DNA of 7,365 nucleotides from CAVSWN01 sp046728115. GTDB taxonomy: Bacteria > Acidobacteriota > Vicinamibacteria > Vicinamibacterales > CAVVIG01. The position numbers and the translations under genes are program-made. Under the pieces are notes generated by a model, which was given only the letters and a program-made list of their open reading frames with translations, did not search any database and had not been told where the DNA came from. This document shows positions 1-7,000 of the stretch, in pieces. The DNA is taken from assembly GCA_046728115.1 (NCBI GenBank), contig JBKPDW010000512.1, forward strand, positions 1 through 7,365, given 5' to 3'. Each line of letters opens with the position of its first letter. Position 1 is the stretch's first letter.

Positions 1-64
1 CTGGGGCGGCAGTTCCAACGAGCAGCGCGACACCGGCGATCACGCCGAACAGTTTCGTACTCAC
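1..64 (-). CDS. Start of a secreted protein of unknown function (partial, cut by window edge)
   Basis: Seen: reading the minus strand from a GTG at 64-62 gives Met-Ser-Thr followed by KLFGVIAGVALLVGTAA, open to base 1. This has the look of a Sec signal peptide: one lysine near the start, a hydrophobic core of about 14 residues, and an Ala-rich stretch suited to signal peptidase I. An AGGAGA Shine-Dalgarno lies 7 bases upstream of the GTG, which decides the start. Only 21 codons are visible, so the mature protein and its function cannot be named. It is on the same strand as the TPR/CRTAC1 pair but separated from it by about 190 bases, so it may be an independent downstream unit. No alternative in-frame start with a comparable ribosome site was seen. 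Confidence 0.72.
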   Translation of the reverse strand, partial: MSTKLFGVIAGVALLVGTAAP

Positions 65-71
65 CGGTCTC

Positions 72-77
72 TCTCCT
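72..77 (-). promoter_or_regulatory. Shine-Dalgarno AGGAGA for the edge CDS
   Basis: AGGAGA reads on the minus strand at 77-72, with 7 bases between it and the GTG at 64. Motif and spacing are near ideal, and this is the main support for the truncated gene at the left edge. Confidence 0.75.
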
Positions 78-80
78 GCG

Positions 81-250
81 CCGACGGTATACGGAACTGC
101 CGTCCCGAACCGTCGTTTGGCGCCATCTCCGAGAAAGTATAAACGACGTGGCCGGGTGTCTGTTTATCAAACGGATCCGCGACACATAGAAGCTCAGCGG
201 ACTGGCCGTGTGATGCACGACTGCCTTTAGAAAAAGTGTTTAGAAAGTGT
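81..250. other. Intergenic spacer with a weak minus-strand promoter candidate and a short tandem repeat
   Basis: This stretch lies between the stop of the TPR gene and the leader of the left-edge gene. On the minus strand TATACT at 141-136 resembles a sigma-70 -10 box. The nearest good -35-like hexamer, TTGATA at 170-165, is 23 bases away, which is too far for a normal promoter; a weaker CAGACA lies about 15 bases upstream of the -10. At 226-249 a motif is repeated in tandem (see the repeat entry). No inverted repeat followed by a T-run was found, so no intrinsic terminator for the TPR operon is called. No convincing ORF on either strand. Confidence 0.35.
226..249. repeat. Imperfect tandem duplication, TTTAGAAA(AA)GTG
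   Basis: TTTAGAAAAAGTG at 226-238 is followed directly by TTTAGAAAGTG at 239-249, and then by TCTAG, which overlaps the TAG stop (minus strand) of the TPR gene. The copies differ by two A residues. It is AT-rich compared with the flanking sequence. It may be a replication-slippage product; no function is evident. Confidence 0.5.
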
Positions 251-1861
251 CTAGTGGGCAAGCTCCTCGTCAAGCGCCGGAGTCCGACACGGCTGGCGGT
301 GCTCGTACCGCGCAAGGGCATCCGTCAAGCGACGGACGAGGTCGGGACGCGACACACGCACGGCGGACGCCAACGCCTCGCGCTGCCACGTGACGGCTTC
401 ACCGAACTGCCCGAGTTCCGCCTGCGTCATCGCCATTAACTCGCCGACTTCGACGCTCCGCGGCTCCCGCGCGAGCACCTCGCGCATCAGCCGGAGCGCC
501 GCCTGTCCGTCGCGCACGGTGGCGTCAGGCGCCGCCGCCAGCAGCCGGACCAGCGCGTGGACGAAAGCCGGCCGATCGGGATATTGCTTCATACCGTCCA
601 GCAGCCGATCGCGCCCCTCGCGGTAGCGGTGCAGATCGACGAGAGCCAGCGCGTAGCCGAGCGGGGCGTCGGTGGCGCGCGGGTCGAGCGCGGCGGCCTC
701 GGCGTAGCGCGCCAGCGATTCGGCGGCTCGTCCCCTCTGGCGAAGGACGTCGGCCAGACGGACCCGCGCCTCAGCGTACGCCGGATCGGCCCGCACCGCT
801 TCGTTCAGGTGCTCGAGCGCGTCCGCGGTGCGCCCGTTGGCGGCGAGCAGCACGCCGAGGCTGTAGTGGGCCTTGGCGAATCGCGGCGACAGACGCAGCG
901 CCTCGTCGAACTGATCCGCAGCGCCGCGCCCGTCCCCGGACATGAACAAGGCCGTGCCGAGCTTGTGATGCAGCGACGGCTCGCCGGGCGCAAGCTCGAT
1001 GCCCTTCCGGAAGTACGCGGCGGCGGCCTTCCAGTCGCGCTCGTCGAGCGCCTTCGCGCCGCGCACCTCGTACGCGACCGCGCTCTCCAGCATCGTCTCC
1101 AACTCGAGCATCAGCGGATCGGTCGGCCGGATCGCGCCGGGACCGCGGAGGCGCAGGTGCGCTTCGGCCTTCTCCTCTTGCCCGAGTCCCCGGTACGCCA
1201 TCGCGAGCGGATAGTGAATCGACGACTCGCGCGGATTGAGCGCGAGCGCCCGCTCGAGCTGCTCGGCCGCGCGGGCGTAGTCGGATCGGGCGAGCGCGGC
1301 GCGGCCGAGCCCGACGATCGCGGCGATCGATTGCGGCTGCTCGGCGAGCGCGCGCTCGAACAACGGCTGCGCGGCCTCGGGACGTCCCTGATCGAGGTAG
1401 GCATCCCCGAGCCAGACGAGCGCGGGCACGTGGCGCGGCTGCAGCCGCAGCACCCGCTCGAACGCCGCCTCCGACTTCGTCGCCTCGCCGCGGTCTTTGT
1501 AGAGATGCGCGAGGTAATAGGGCCACTTGAGTTCGTCGGGGTCTAGACCCTCCGCGTTGAGCAGGCACGCCTCGGCCTCCTCGCGATACTCCGCCGCCAT
1601 CAGCAGCGTACCCATCGCGCCGTACGCGTTCGCCAGGTCGCTCGGCGAAGCCTTCGGATCGGCAGTCGTTCGCGTCAGCGCGCCGTAGCGCTCGCGCAGC
1701 TGCATCTGCACCGACTCGGCGGCGCGCGCGAGATCCGGCAGCGCCACGGCGCGCAGCGGAGGCCTGCTCGGTGCACGGCAGCCAATCGCGAGAAGGAAAA
1801 CTGAGAACGCACGAACCGCGGTGATCGCGCTCGCTCCGCGTGCACTTTGTCGAGCGATCAT
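251..1861 (-). CDS. TPR-repeat lipoprotein
   Basis: Seen: 536 residues from an ATG at 1861-1859. The N-terminus has several arginines, a hydrophobic core, and a lipobox-like LAIGC with the cysteine at residue 28, suggesting a lipid-anchored envelope protein. Residue +2 after Cys is Arg, not Asp, so in proteobacterial terms the inner-membrane retention signal is absent. Tetratricopeptide repeats fill most of residues 76-500: roughly 76-109, 113-142, 145-177, 179-210, 213-235, 261-293, 296-327, 329-361, 363-395 and 470-500, with recurrent A..LG.....G....A...F..AL...P. The C-terminus reads LARYEHRQPCR, like the RLxLYxxGxPYR tail I recall from many acidobacterial and planctomycete TPR proteins. 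TPR proteins are protein-interaction scaffolds; no catalytic motif is visible. It is the second gene of an operon: its ATG overlaps the TGA of the upstream CRTAC1 gene as ATGA, suggesting translational coupling, with a weak AAGG 9 bases upstream. The frame stays open about 60 Arg-rich codons further upstream, but that lies wholly inside the neighbour and lacks a signal sequence, so the internal ATG was chosen. The binding partner is unknown. Confidence 0.9.
   Translation of the reverse strand: MIARQSARGASAITAVRAFSVFLLAIGCRAPSRPPLRAVALPDLARAAESVQMQLRERYGALTRTTADPKASPSDLANAYGAMGTLLMAAEYREEAEACLLNAEGLDPDELKWPYYLAHLYKDRGEATKSEAAFERVLRLQPRHVPALVWLGDAYLDQGRPEAAQPLFERALAEQPQSIAAIVGLGRAALARSDYARAAEQLERALALNPRESSIHYPLAMAYRGLGQEEKAEAHLRLRGPGAIRPTDPLMLELETMLESAVAYEVRGAKALDERDWKAAAAYFRKGIELAPGEPSLHHKLGTALFMSGDGRGAADQFDEALRLSPRFAKAHYSLGVLLAANGRTADALEHLNEAVRADPAYAEARVRLADVLRQRGRAAESLARYAEAAALDPRATDAPLGYALALVDLHRYREGRDRLLDGMKQYPDRPAFVHALVRLLAAAPDATVRDGQAALRLMREVLAREPRSVEVGELMAMTQAELGQFGEAVTWQREALASAVRVSRPDLVRRLTDALARYEHRQPCRTPALDEELAH
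1858..1861 (-). promoter_or_regulatory. ATGA stop/start overlap (translational coupling)
   Basis: On the minus strand the TGA stop of the CRTAC1 gene (1860-1858) and the ATG of the TPR gene (1861-1859) share two bases within ATGA. This arrangement commonly lets a terminating ribosome reinitiate and keeps two products in a fixed ratio. A weak AAGG at 1874-1871 is the only ribosome site for the second gene, which fits coupling. Confidence 0.85.
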
Positions 1862-3624
1862 CGGCCGGTGCCTTGCCGGATCGTGACGTACCGGTCGATC
1901 GCGACGCCGGACCACGTCTCCGTCAGCCCGTCGGGCCAGATGACGCGAACGTTCACGGGACCATTCGAGTCGCCGAGCCCGGCGATCACGCGCGGATCGT
2001 TGGCCGACGCGTAGCTCCCGTCGGACCGGGCGCGACGCCACACCGTGCGACCGTCGGACCGGGTCACGGCAACCCGCGCGCCGATCATGTCGCGCCGGCC
2101 ATCCCGGCCGACGAGCCGGAGGCCGATCCAGTGCCGGCGCTGACCGATCCCGTTGAGCAGTAGCCGCAGTGGACCGCTCGCGTTGCCGACGACGAGGTCG
2201 ATGTCGCCGTCGTTGTCGATGTCGCCGAACGCGGCGCCGCGGCTGACCTCGCCGCGCGCGAACGCCGGACCCGCGCGGTCCGTGACCTCCTCGAACCGCC
2301 CGTTCCCCAAGTTTCGGAACGCCTGCTTGCGCTGCTGCAGTGCGAACGGCTCTCGTCGTGCCGCGGCATTGATGTTCTGGGTGACGGCCCCGTTGACCGT
2401 CACCAGGTCGAACCAGCCGTCGTTGTCGATGTCGAGCCAGGCGGCGCCGAATCCCGTAAACGGCAGGGTCGGCTGACGCAGCCCGGCGCGCGCGCTGCGC
2501 TCCTCGAACACGGCGGCGCCGTTGTTGACGTACAAATCAGCGCCCTGGCCCGTGAGCTCGGTGATGAAGAGATCCTCGTCGCCGTCGTTGTCGAAGTCGC
2601 CGGCGTCCACGCCCATGCTCGACTTCGCCTCGCCGTCGGCGCCCAGCGCGGCGCCCGCCAGGAGCGCCGTGTTCTTGAAGGTGCCGTTGCGCTGGTTGAG
2701 CCACAACTGGTTCGGTTGACCGTCGTTGGCGACGTAGATGTCGATCCATCCGTCGCCGTTGAAATCGGCCGTCGCCACGCCCAGCGCGGGGCCGAACTCG
2801 GTCGACAGGGCGGCGCCGACCGTCACGTCGGTAAACGTGCCGTCGCGATTGTTGTGGTACAAGCTGCTCCGCTGCGCGGTGTACACATGCGGCGGGCAGT
2901 AGTCGGAGCCGCCCGCTAGGCCGAAGCACTTCACGTTCCCCTCGACGCGGTAGTTCACGTAGTGTCCGACGAACAGGTCGAGCCATCCATCGCGATCGAA
3001 GTCCACGAACGCCGCCGAGACGCTCCAGCCAGGACTCTCGGTGCGGCTCGCCCTGGTCACGTCGCTGAACGTCCCGTTGCAGTTGTTCCGCAACAACTGA
3101 TTCGATCCGAGATTCGTCACGTACAGGTCGATGCAGCCGTCGTTGTTGAAATCGCCGGTCGCGACGCCCATGCCGTACCCGCGCGCGTCGATGCCTGAAG
3201 CCTCTGTCACATCGGTCAAATGCAGCGTTCGTCGGCCGTCGGCGGTCACCTGGAGATCATTCCGGAAGAGGCGGCTGCGGAGTGCCGACCTCTCGCGCGG
3301 CGGAAACCAAGCGCGATCGATCGGCTTCGATCCGAGCATCCGCCCTTGGACCACGAACACGTCCAGGTCGCCATCGTTGTCGTAGTCGAAGAGCGCGACG
3401 CCTGGCGGCATGATCTCCGGGTAGTAGAACTCGCCCGACATGCCGTTGAAGTGCGTGAAGCTCACTCCTGACGCCGCCGCGACGTCGCTGAACGAAGGCG
3501 CCTCCTGCGTGGCGGCGTCCGCAGCGTGCTGGTGATCGGTGCGCCGGGCGCCTCCGAGCGGACGCGCCGCGAGCGCGAGCGCGAGCGCCACGATCCAATG
3601 CCGACAGTCCACTCCAGTGGTCAC
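1858..3624 (-). CDS. Secreted CRTAC1-family protein: FG-GAP/VCBS beta-propeller with C-terminal ASPIC/UnbV domain
   Basis: Seen: 588 residues. A short signal peptide (core WIVALALALAA, residues 10-20) precedes a linker and the phrase FSDVAAASGVSFTHFNG (45-61), typical of CRTAC1-like proteins. Seven calcium-loop motifs of form DxDxDGxxD start near residues 80, 158, 208, 287, 343, 398 and 468, each in an FG-GAP/VCBS-type unit with phrases such as NGTF.DVT between them; seven units fit a seven-bladed propeller. Residues about 512-577 match ASPIC/UnbV: IGARVAV, then GSYAS, GLG and VIWPDGLTETW. Cysteines at 163, 182, 233 and 243 could form disulfides in an exported protein. Family: extracytoplasmic calcium-binding adhesion or ligand-binding propellers; biochemical role in bacteria is largely unknown. 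The start is GTG at 3624; an in-frame TGA nine bases upstream (3633-3631) rules out extension, and a second GTG at codon 5 (3612) is an alternative. No strong Shine-Dalgarno is seen, only GAG 6 bases upstream. First gene of the operon with the TPR lipoprotein and divergent from the TonB-dependent receptor. Confidence 0.93.
   Translation of the reverse strand: MTTGVDCRHWIVALALALAARPLGGARRTDHQHAADAATQEAPSFSDVAAASGVSFTHFNGMSGEFYYPEIMPPGVALFDYDNDGDLDVFVVQGRMLGSKPIDRAWFPPRERSALRSRLFRNDLQVTADGRRTLHLTDVTEASGIDARGYGMGVATGDFNNDGCIDLYVTNLGSNQLLRNNCNGTFSDVTRASRTESPGWSVSAAFVDFDRDGWLDLFVGHYVNYRVEGNVKCFGLAGGSDYCPPHVYTAQRSSLYHNNRDGTFTDVTVGAALSTEFGPALGVATADFNGDGWIDIYVANDGQPNQLWLNQRNGTFKNTALLAGAALGADGEAKSSMGVDAGDFDNDGDEDLFITELTGQGADLYVNNGAAVFEERSARAGLRQPTLPFTGFGAAWLDIDNDGWFDLVTVNGAVTQNINAAARREPFALQQRKQAFRNLGNGRFEEVTDRAGPAFARGEVSRGAAFGDIDNDGDIDLVVGNASGPLRLLLNGIGQRRHWIGLRLVGRDGRRDMIGARVAVTRSDGRTVWRRARSDGSYASANDPRVIAGLGDSNGPVNVRVIWPDGLTETWSGVAIDRYVTIRQGTGR
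2207..2434. repeat. Coding direct repeats from calcium-loop motifs
   Basis: The 18-base string CCGTCGTTGTCGATGTCG occurs identically at 2207-2224 and 2417-2434, and with one mismatch at 2582-2599. On the minus strand it encodes the DIDNDG core of adjacent propeller blades. It is a by-product of repeated protein structure rather than a mobile or regulatory repeat. Confidence 0.7.
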
Positions 3625-3849
3625 GCCAACTCAGCGATGGAAAACTGCCCGCGATCGTTCGTCGTCAAGAAGTGCAGGGCGTCCGATCCAGGTTCGCGGC
3701 TGTGAGCTCGCGCGGCAGGGCGTGAAGCTCCAGGACGATGAGCCCGAACCTGCTGATGTACGGTGCCAGCGCCGCAGATGCCGAACCAAGTTCTCTTCCA
3801 CCTGCTCGGCCAGAATTCGTCGCCGCCGTTTGTAGTCGCACCCGACCTC
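3621..3849 (-). pseudogene. Frameshifted remnant of a protein-coding gene, possibly the C-terminal part of a SAM-dependent methyltransferase
   Basis: Seen: on the minus strand, frame by frame, there is protein-like sequence with GC-rich third positions. From 3834 to 3766 it reads Tyr-Lys-Arg-rich then ILAEQVEENLVRHLRRW. One frame over, from 3763 to 3680, it reads PYISRFGLIVLELHALP then RELTAANLDRT, ending soon after at a TGA (3667-3665). The two pieces join smoothly if one base has been lost near 3764-3766, for example in a C run giving Trp-His-Pro-Tyr. A third-frame piece, GQFSIAEL (about 3645-3624), may be a further continuation after a second frameshift near 3668. From memory, the order of Q.E.NL.R.LRRW, RFGL.VLELH and A.NLGRT resembles the C-terminal part of a class I SAM-dependent methyltransferase (AprA-related type); this family call is tentative. 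No start codon or N-terminal domain is present. The remnant fills the divergent region between the CRTAC1 operon and the receptor, so promoters of both must lie within or beside it. Confidence 0.5.
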
Positions 3850-3901
3850 TCACCGGTGTAGTATGCCGTCAACGTCGGGGCGCCAAGACGGGGATTCGGC
3901 A
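3625..3901. other. Divergent intergenic region (promoter region for both arms)
   Basis: This 277-base gap separates the minus-strand CRTAC1 start from the plus-strand small ORF and receptor. Most of it is occupied by the decayed gene described separately. On the plus strand TAGTAT (3859-3864) is a weak -10-like match, with TTGTAG (3830-3835) 23 bases upstream, too far for a standard sigma-70 pair. I see no convincing operator palindrome, riboswitch-like fold or intrinsic terminator. Promoters are expected here from the gene layout but are not resolved by eye. Confidence 0.4.
3890..3894 (+). promoter_or_regulatory. Possible Shine-Dalgarno GGGGA for the small secreted ORF
   Basis: GGGGA at 3890-3894 lies 7 bases upstream of the ATG at 3902. 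It is a partial match to the consensus but well spaced, and it favours this ATG over an in-frame ATG 39 bases upstream (3863). Confidence 0.4.
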
Positions 3902-4063
3902 ATGACTCAACGAAGCCTCCCGGTGCGGCATCTCATGGCGGCCGGCCTGGTGCTGATGCTTGCGCCGGCGATGCCCGAGTACGCCTGTCACAAGAACAAT
4001 TACGCACTTCTCAAATTCATCCGAGGCTCTCACTTCCAGCGGGCGCACAAGCCAAAACAGTAA
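3902..4063 (+). CDS. Small putative secreted peptide (53 aa), hypothetical
   Basis: Seen: 53 residues from ATG 3902 to TAA 4061. The N-terminus (Arg at 4 and 8, then HLMAAGLVLMLAPAMPEYA) looks like a Sec signal peptide, with possible cleavage near APA or EYA around residues 22-28. The remaining 25-30 residues are basic: a single cysteine in ACHKNN, then LLKFIRG and the tail HFQRAHKPKQ. I do not recognise a family. It ends 21 bases before the receptor's ATG and lies on the same strand, so co-transcription is likely; a GGGGA sits 7 bases upstream of its start. Options: a real exported peptide linked to the receptor, a leader ORF influencing receptor translation, or a chance ORF. Short length, lack of recognised homology and moderate ribosome site keep confidence modest. 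An earlier in-frame ATG at 3863 would add 13 polar residues before the signal and is less likely. Confidence 0.45.
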   Translation: MTQRSLPVRHLMAAGLVLMLAPAMPEYACHKNNYALLKFIRGSHFQRAHKPKQ

Positions 4064-4073
4064 CGCTAGCGAC

Positions 4074-4080
4074 GAGGTGA
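4074..4080 (+). promoter_or_regulatory. Shine-Dalgarno GAGGTGA for the TonB-dependent receptor
   Basis: GAGGTGA at 4074-4080 is an extended match to the 16S anti-Shine-Dalgarno, ending 4 bases before the ATG at 4085. It is the strongest ribosome site in the window and fixes the receptor start. Confidence 0.8.
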
Positions 4081-4084
4081 CTGT

Positions 4085-7000
4085 ATGCGTGGACTGGTGA
4101 CCGCCGTTGTTGTATGTCTCGTGGCACCCACCGCTGCCTGGGCTCAGGCGTCGATTGCCGGCGTCGTGAAGGATCCGTCGGGCGCCGTACTCCCCGGCGT
4201 CGGCGTTGAAGCCGCCAGTCCCGAGCTCATCGAAAAGGCGCGTACGGCCGTGACCGATAGCAGCGGCCGGTATCGCATCGAGGACCTGCGGCCCGGCACG
4301 TACACGGTGACGTTCACGCTTCCGGGATTCATGACCCTCAAGCACGACGGCGTGATCCTCAGCGGATCCATTGTAACCACCGTCGACGCTGAACTTCGCG
4401 TCGGCGTCAGCGAGACGGTCACGGTGACGGGCGAATCACCGATCGTCGACACGGTGAGTACCAAACGTGAACTGACGCTCGACAACGAGACGATGCGAAA
4501 CATGCCGGGCGTCCGCAGCTACAGCGGTCTCCTCCCCATGGTTCCCGGCCTGCAGACCAACCTCGGCAACATCGGCACCGGTCCGGTGTTCGCGATCTTT
4601 CCGATCCACGGCGGCCGTGGCGTCGAATCGCGTCTGACCGTGGATGGACTGAACATCAGCAACCCGCCGGGTGGCAACCAGCCACCGAACTTCATTGCCG
4701 ATATCGGGAACGCTCAGGAAGTGACGATGACCATGTCGGGTGGTCTGGGCGAGTTCGAGACCGCCGGCCTCACCGTCAACATCGTCCCGAAGGTGGGCGG
4801 CAACAGCCTGTCGGGCCTGGCCTACGTCTCAGGCTTCTCGGAGGGGATGCAGGCAGACAACTTCACCGATGAGCTGAGGGCCCGCGGCGCCACGCAGCCG
4901 ACACCGGTGTCCCGCGTGTACGACGTCAATGCGGCCATCGGCGGCCCGATCAAGAAGGACAAGCTTTGGTACTATCTGAGCGTTCGCGTACAGGGCCAGC
5001 AGCGGGACACGCTGAACGTCTATTACAACCAAAACGCGGGCAAGCCCGACAGCGATCTCTCTTCGTGGGTGTACGCACCGGACCTGAGCCGGCCGGCGTA
5101 CTCGGATCGGCTGTGGGAGAACTACACGCCGCGCATCACGTACCAGGCCACGCCGCGCAACAAGTTCTCGTTCGTGTGGGATGAACAGCCGGTCTGCCGC
5201 ACCTGCTCGGGTACGACCTCGCTGACCGGGTCGCCCAACTTCATCTTCCCGACGTCGCCCGAAGCCGATGGCCACGGCGAATTCAGCCCGCAGCGCGTCG
5301 TACAGGGGCACTGGACGTCGCCGGCGACGAACAAGCTGCTCCTCGAAGCAGGAATCGGTACGACCTATTACCAGTGGGGCGGCCGCGAACTCAACCCGAA
5401 CCCGACCGAGAACCTGATCCGCGTCACCGATCTGGCTGCTCCGATTACGCCTACGCTGACCACTGCGATGGTGTACCGGTCGCAGAACTGGCTCGTGAAC
5501 AGGACGAGTGGCACGAACTGGACGTTTACGGGGTCGTACGTGACCGGTTCGCATAGCATGAAGTTCGGCTACCAGGGCAATTACTGGAAGGACGACCGCG
5601 AGATGCACACCAACACGCGGAGCCTCGCGTACACGTTCTTCGGCGGCAGGCCGGTCTTCCCCTTCGGTTCGATCACCGAGTACGCGAACCCGTATATCGT
5701 GAATGCGAGCGCGCGGCAGGACTCTCTGTTCGCGCAAGACCAGTGGACGATCAAGCGCCTGACGCTGCAGGGCGCGGTGCGCTGGGATCATCCGTGGAGC
5801 TGGTTCCCCGCTCAGACCGAGCCCGCGTCCCGGTTCTTCCCAGGCGCCAGCTTCCCGCGCACTGACGGCGTGACGGGCTACAACGACATCACGCCGCGCA
5901 TGGGTGCGGCGTACGATCTATTCGGCAAGGGCAAGACGGCGCTGAAGGTGAGCCTCGGGAAGTACCTGCAGGGCGCCAGCGTCAGCAACCTCGCGTACAG
6001 CGCCAACCCGTCGCTGCGGATTCCAGGCGGCAATGCAAGCGGCTTCCTGAACCCGTCGGTGAACCGCCCGTGGACCGACGCGAACGGCGATTTCATGCCG
6101 GACTGCAACCTGGACAACCCGCTGGCGAACAACGAATGCGGCCAGATCAATGTGCTCACGTTCGGCAGCAGCCAGCTCGTCGGCGCGGTGTTCGATCCGG
6201 ACCTGCTCCACGGGTGGAACCTCCGTCCGTCGGACTGGTCCTTCGGCGCGTCGGTGCAGCAGCAGATCTTCCCACGCGCGTCGGTCGAGGTCGGCTACTA
6301 CTACCGTTCGTTCACGATGTTCACCACCGGTGGCACGGTGACCGATAACCTCGCGATCTCGACGAACGATGTCGCGGCGTGGACGCTGACCGCGCCGAAG
6401 GATCCGCGTCTGCCCGGCGGCGGAGGTTACCCTGTCGGGCCGCTCTACAACATTGACCCCGCTGTGTACGGCCAGTCGAACCTGTTGATCGAGTCCACGA
6501 AGAAGGTGGGTGACGATACGCGCGTATTCAACGGCGTTGACGTCACCCTGAGCGTGCGCAACGCCCACGGCTTCACGGTGTCCGCCAGCACCAGCACCGG
6601 GAAGGTGGTCAACGATTGGTGCGCCATCCGCGCCGCAGTTCCCGAGGGAACGTACGCGAACGTCAGTGGACTCTTGAACCCGTACTGCCACGTCGAGTCG
6701 CCGATCCAGACGTCGTTCCGTGCCTTGGCGACCTACACGATTCCCCGGGTCGATGTGCTGGTCAGCTCGGTCTTCCAGGACAAGCCGAACGTCGGCACCG
6801 ACCAGGTTGTCTCACTGATGGCGAACTACACGCTCACGGCGGCCGATCTGGCCGCGGCGGCTGTGCAGATCGGACGATCGCTGTCGCCGTATCCCTTTCC
6901 GAACAACGCGGTCAACCTGACCGCGCCGGGTACCCTGTATGGGGACCGCGTTCGTCAGCTCGATTTTTCGGTAAAGAAGATCATCCGCCTCGCCAGTCAG

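Noticed and set aside
61..321. Minus-strand open frame of 86 codons spanning the TPR gene end and the spacer
   Set aside because: Starts inside the TPR gene and ends on the start codon of the left-edge gene; low-complexity, no domain, no conserved look.
557..1546. Long plus-strand open frame (329 codons) antisense to the TPR gene
   Set aside because: Arg/Glu/Leu-rich shadow translation with no recognisable domain; long antisense frames are expected opposite GC-rich genes.
1862..2041. Sixty-codon N-terminal extension of the TPR protein frame
   Set aside because: It is Arg-rich, lies wholly inside the CRTAC1 gene in another frame, and would bury the clear lipoprotein signal peptide starting at 1861.
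2190..3390. Repeated GAC/GTC-rich strings as a possible satellite or CRISPR-like array
   Set aside because: They coincide with the calcium-loop codons of the propeller blades and lie in frame, with irregular spacing.
3830..3864. Sigma-70 promoter TTGTAG / TAGTAT upstream of the small ORF
   Set aside because: The 23-base spacing is too long and both boxes are weak, so it is noted only in the intergenic entry.
3621..3902. Minus-strand 93-codon frame as an intact gene just upstream of the CRTAC1 gene
   Set aside because: The frame itself is not protein-like through most of its length; the coding signal hops between frames, so a decayed gene is the better reading.
4829..5791. Long minus-strand open frame (320 codons) antisense to the receptor
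   Set aside because: Composition dominated by Arg, Val and Ala with no family-like motif; the receptor on the other strand is unambiguous.
5918..6691. Minus-strand open frame (257 codons) inside the receptor
   Set aside because: Shadow of the receptor coding sequence, no motif and no ribosome site noted.
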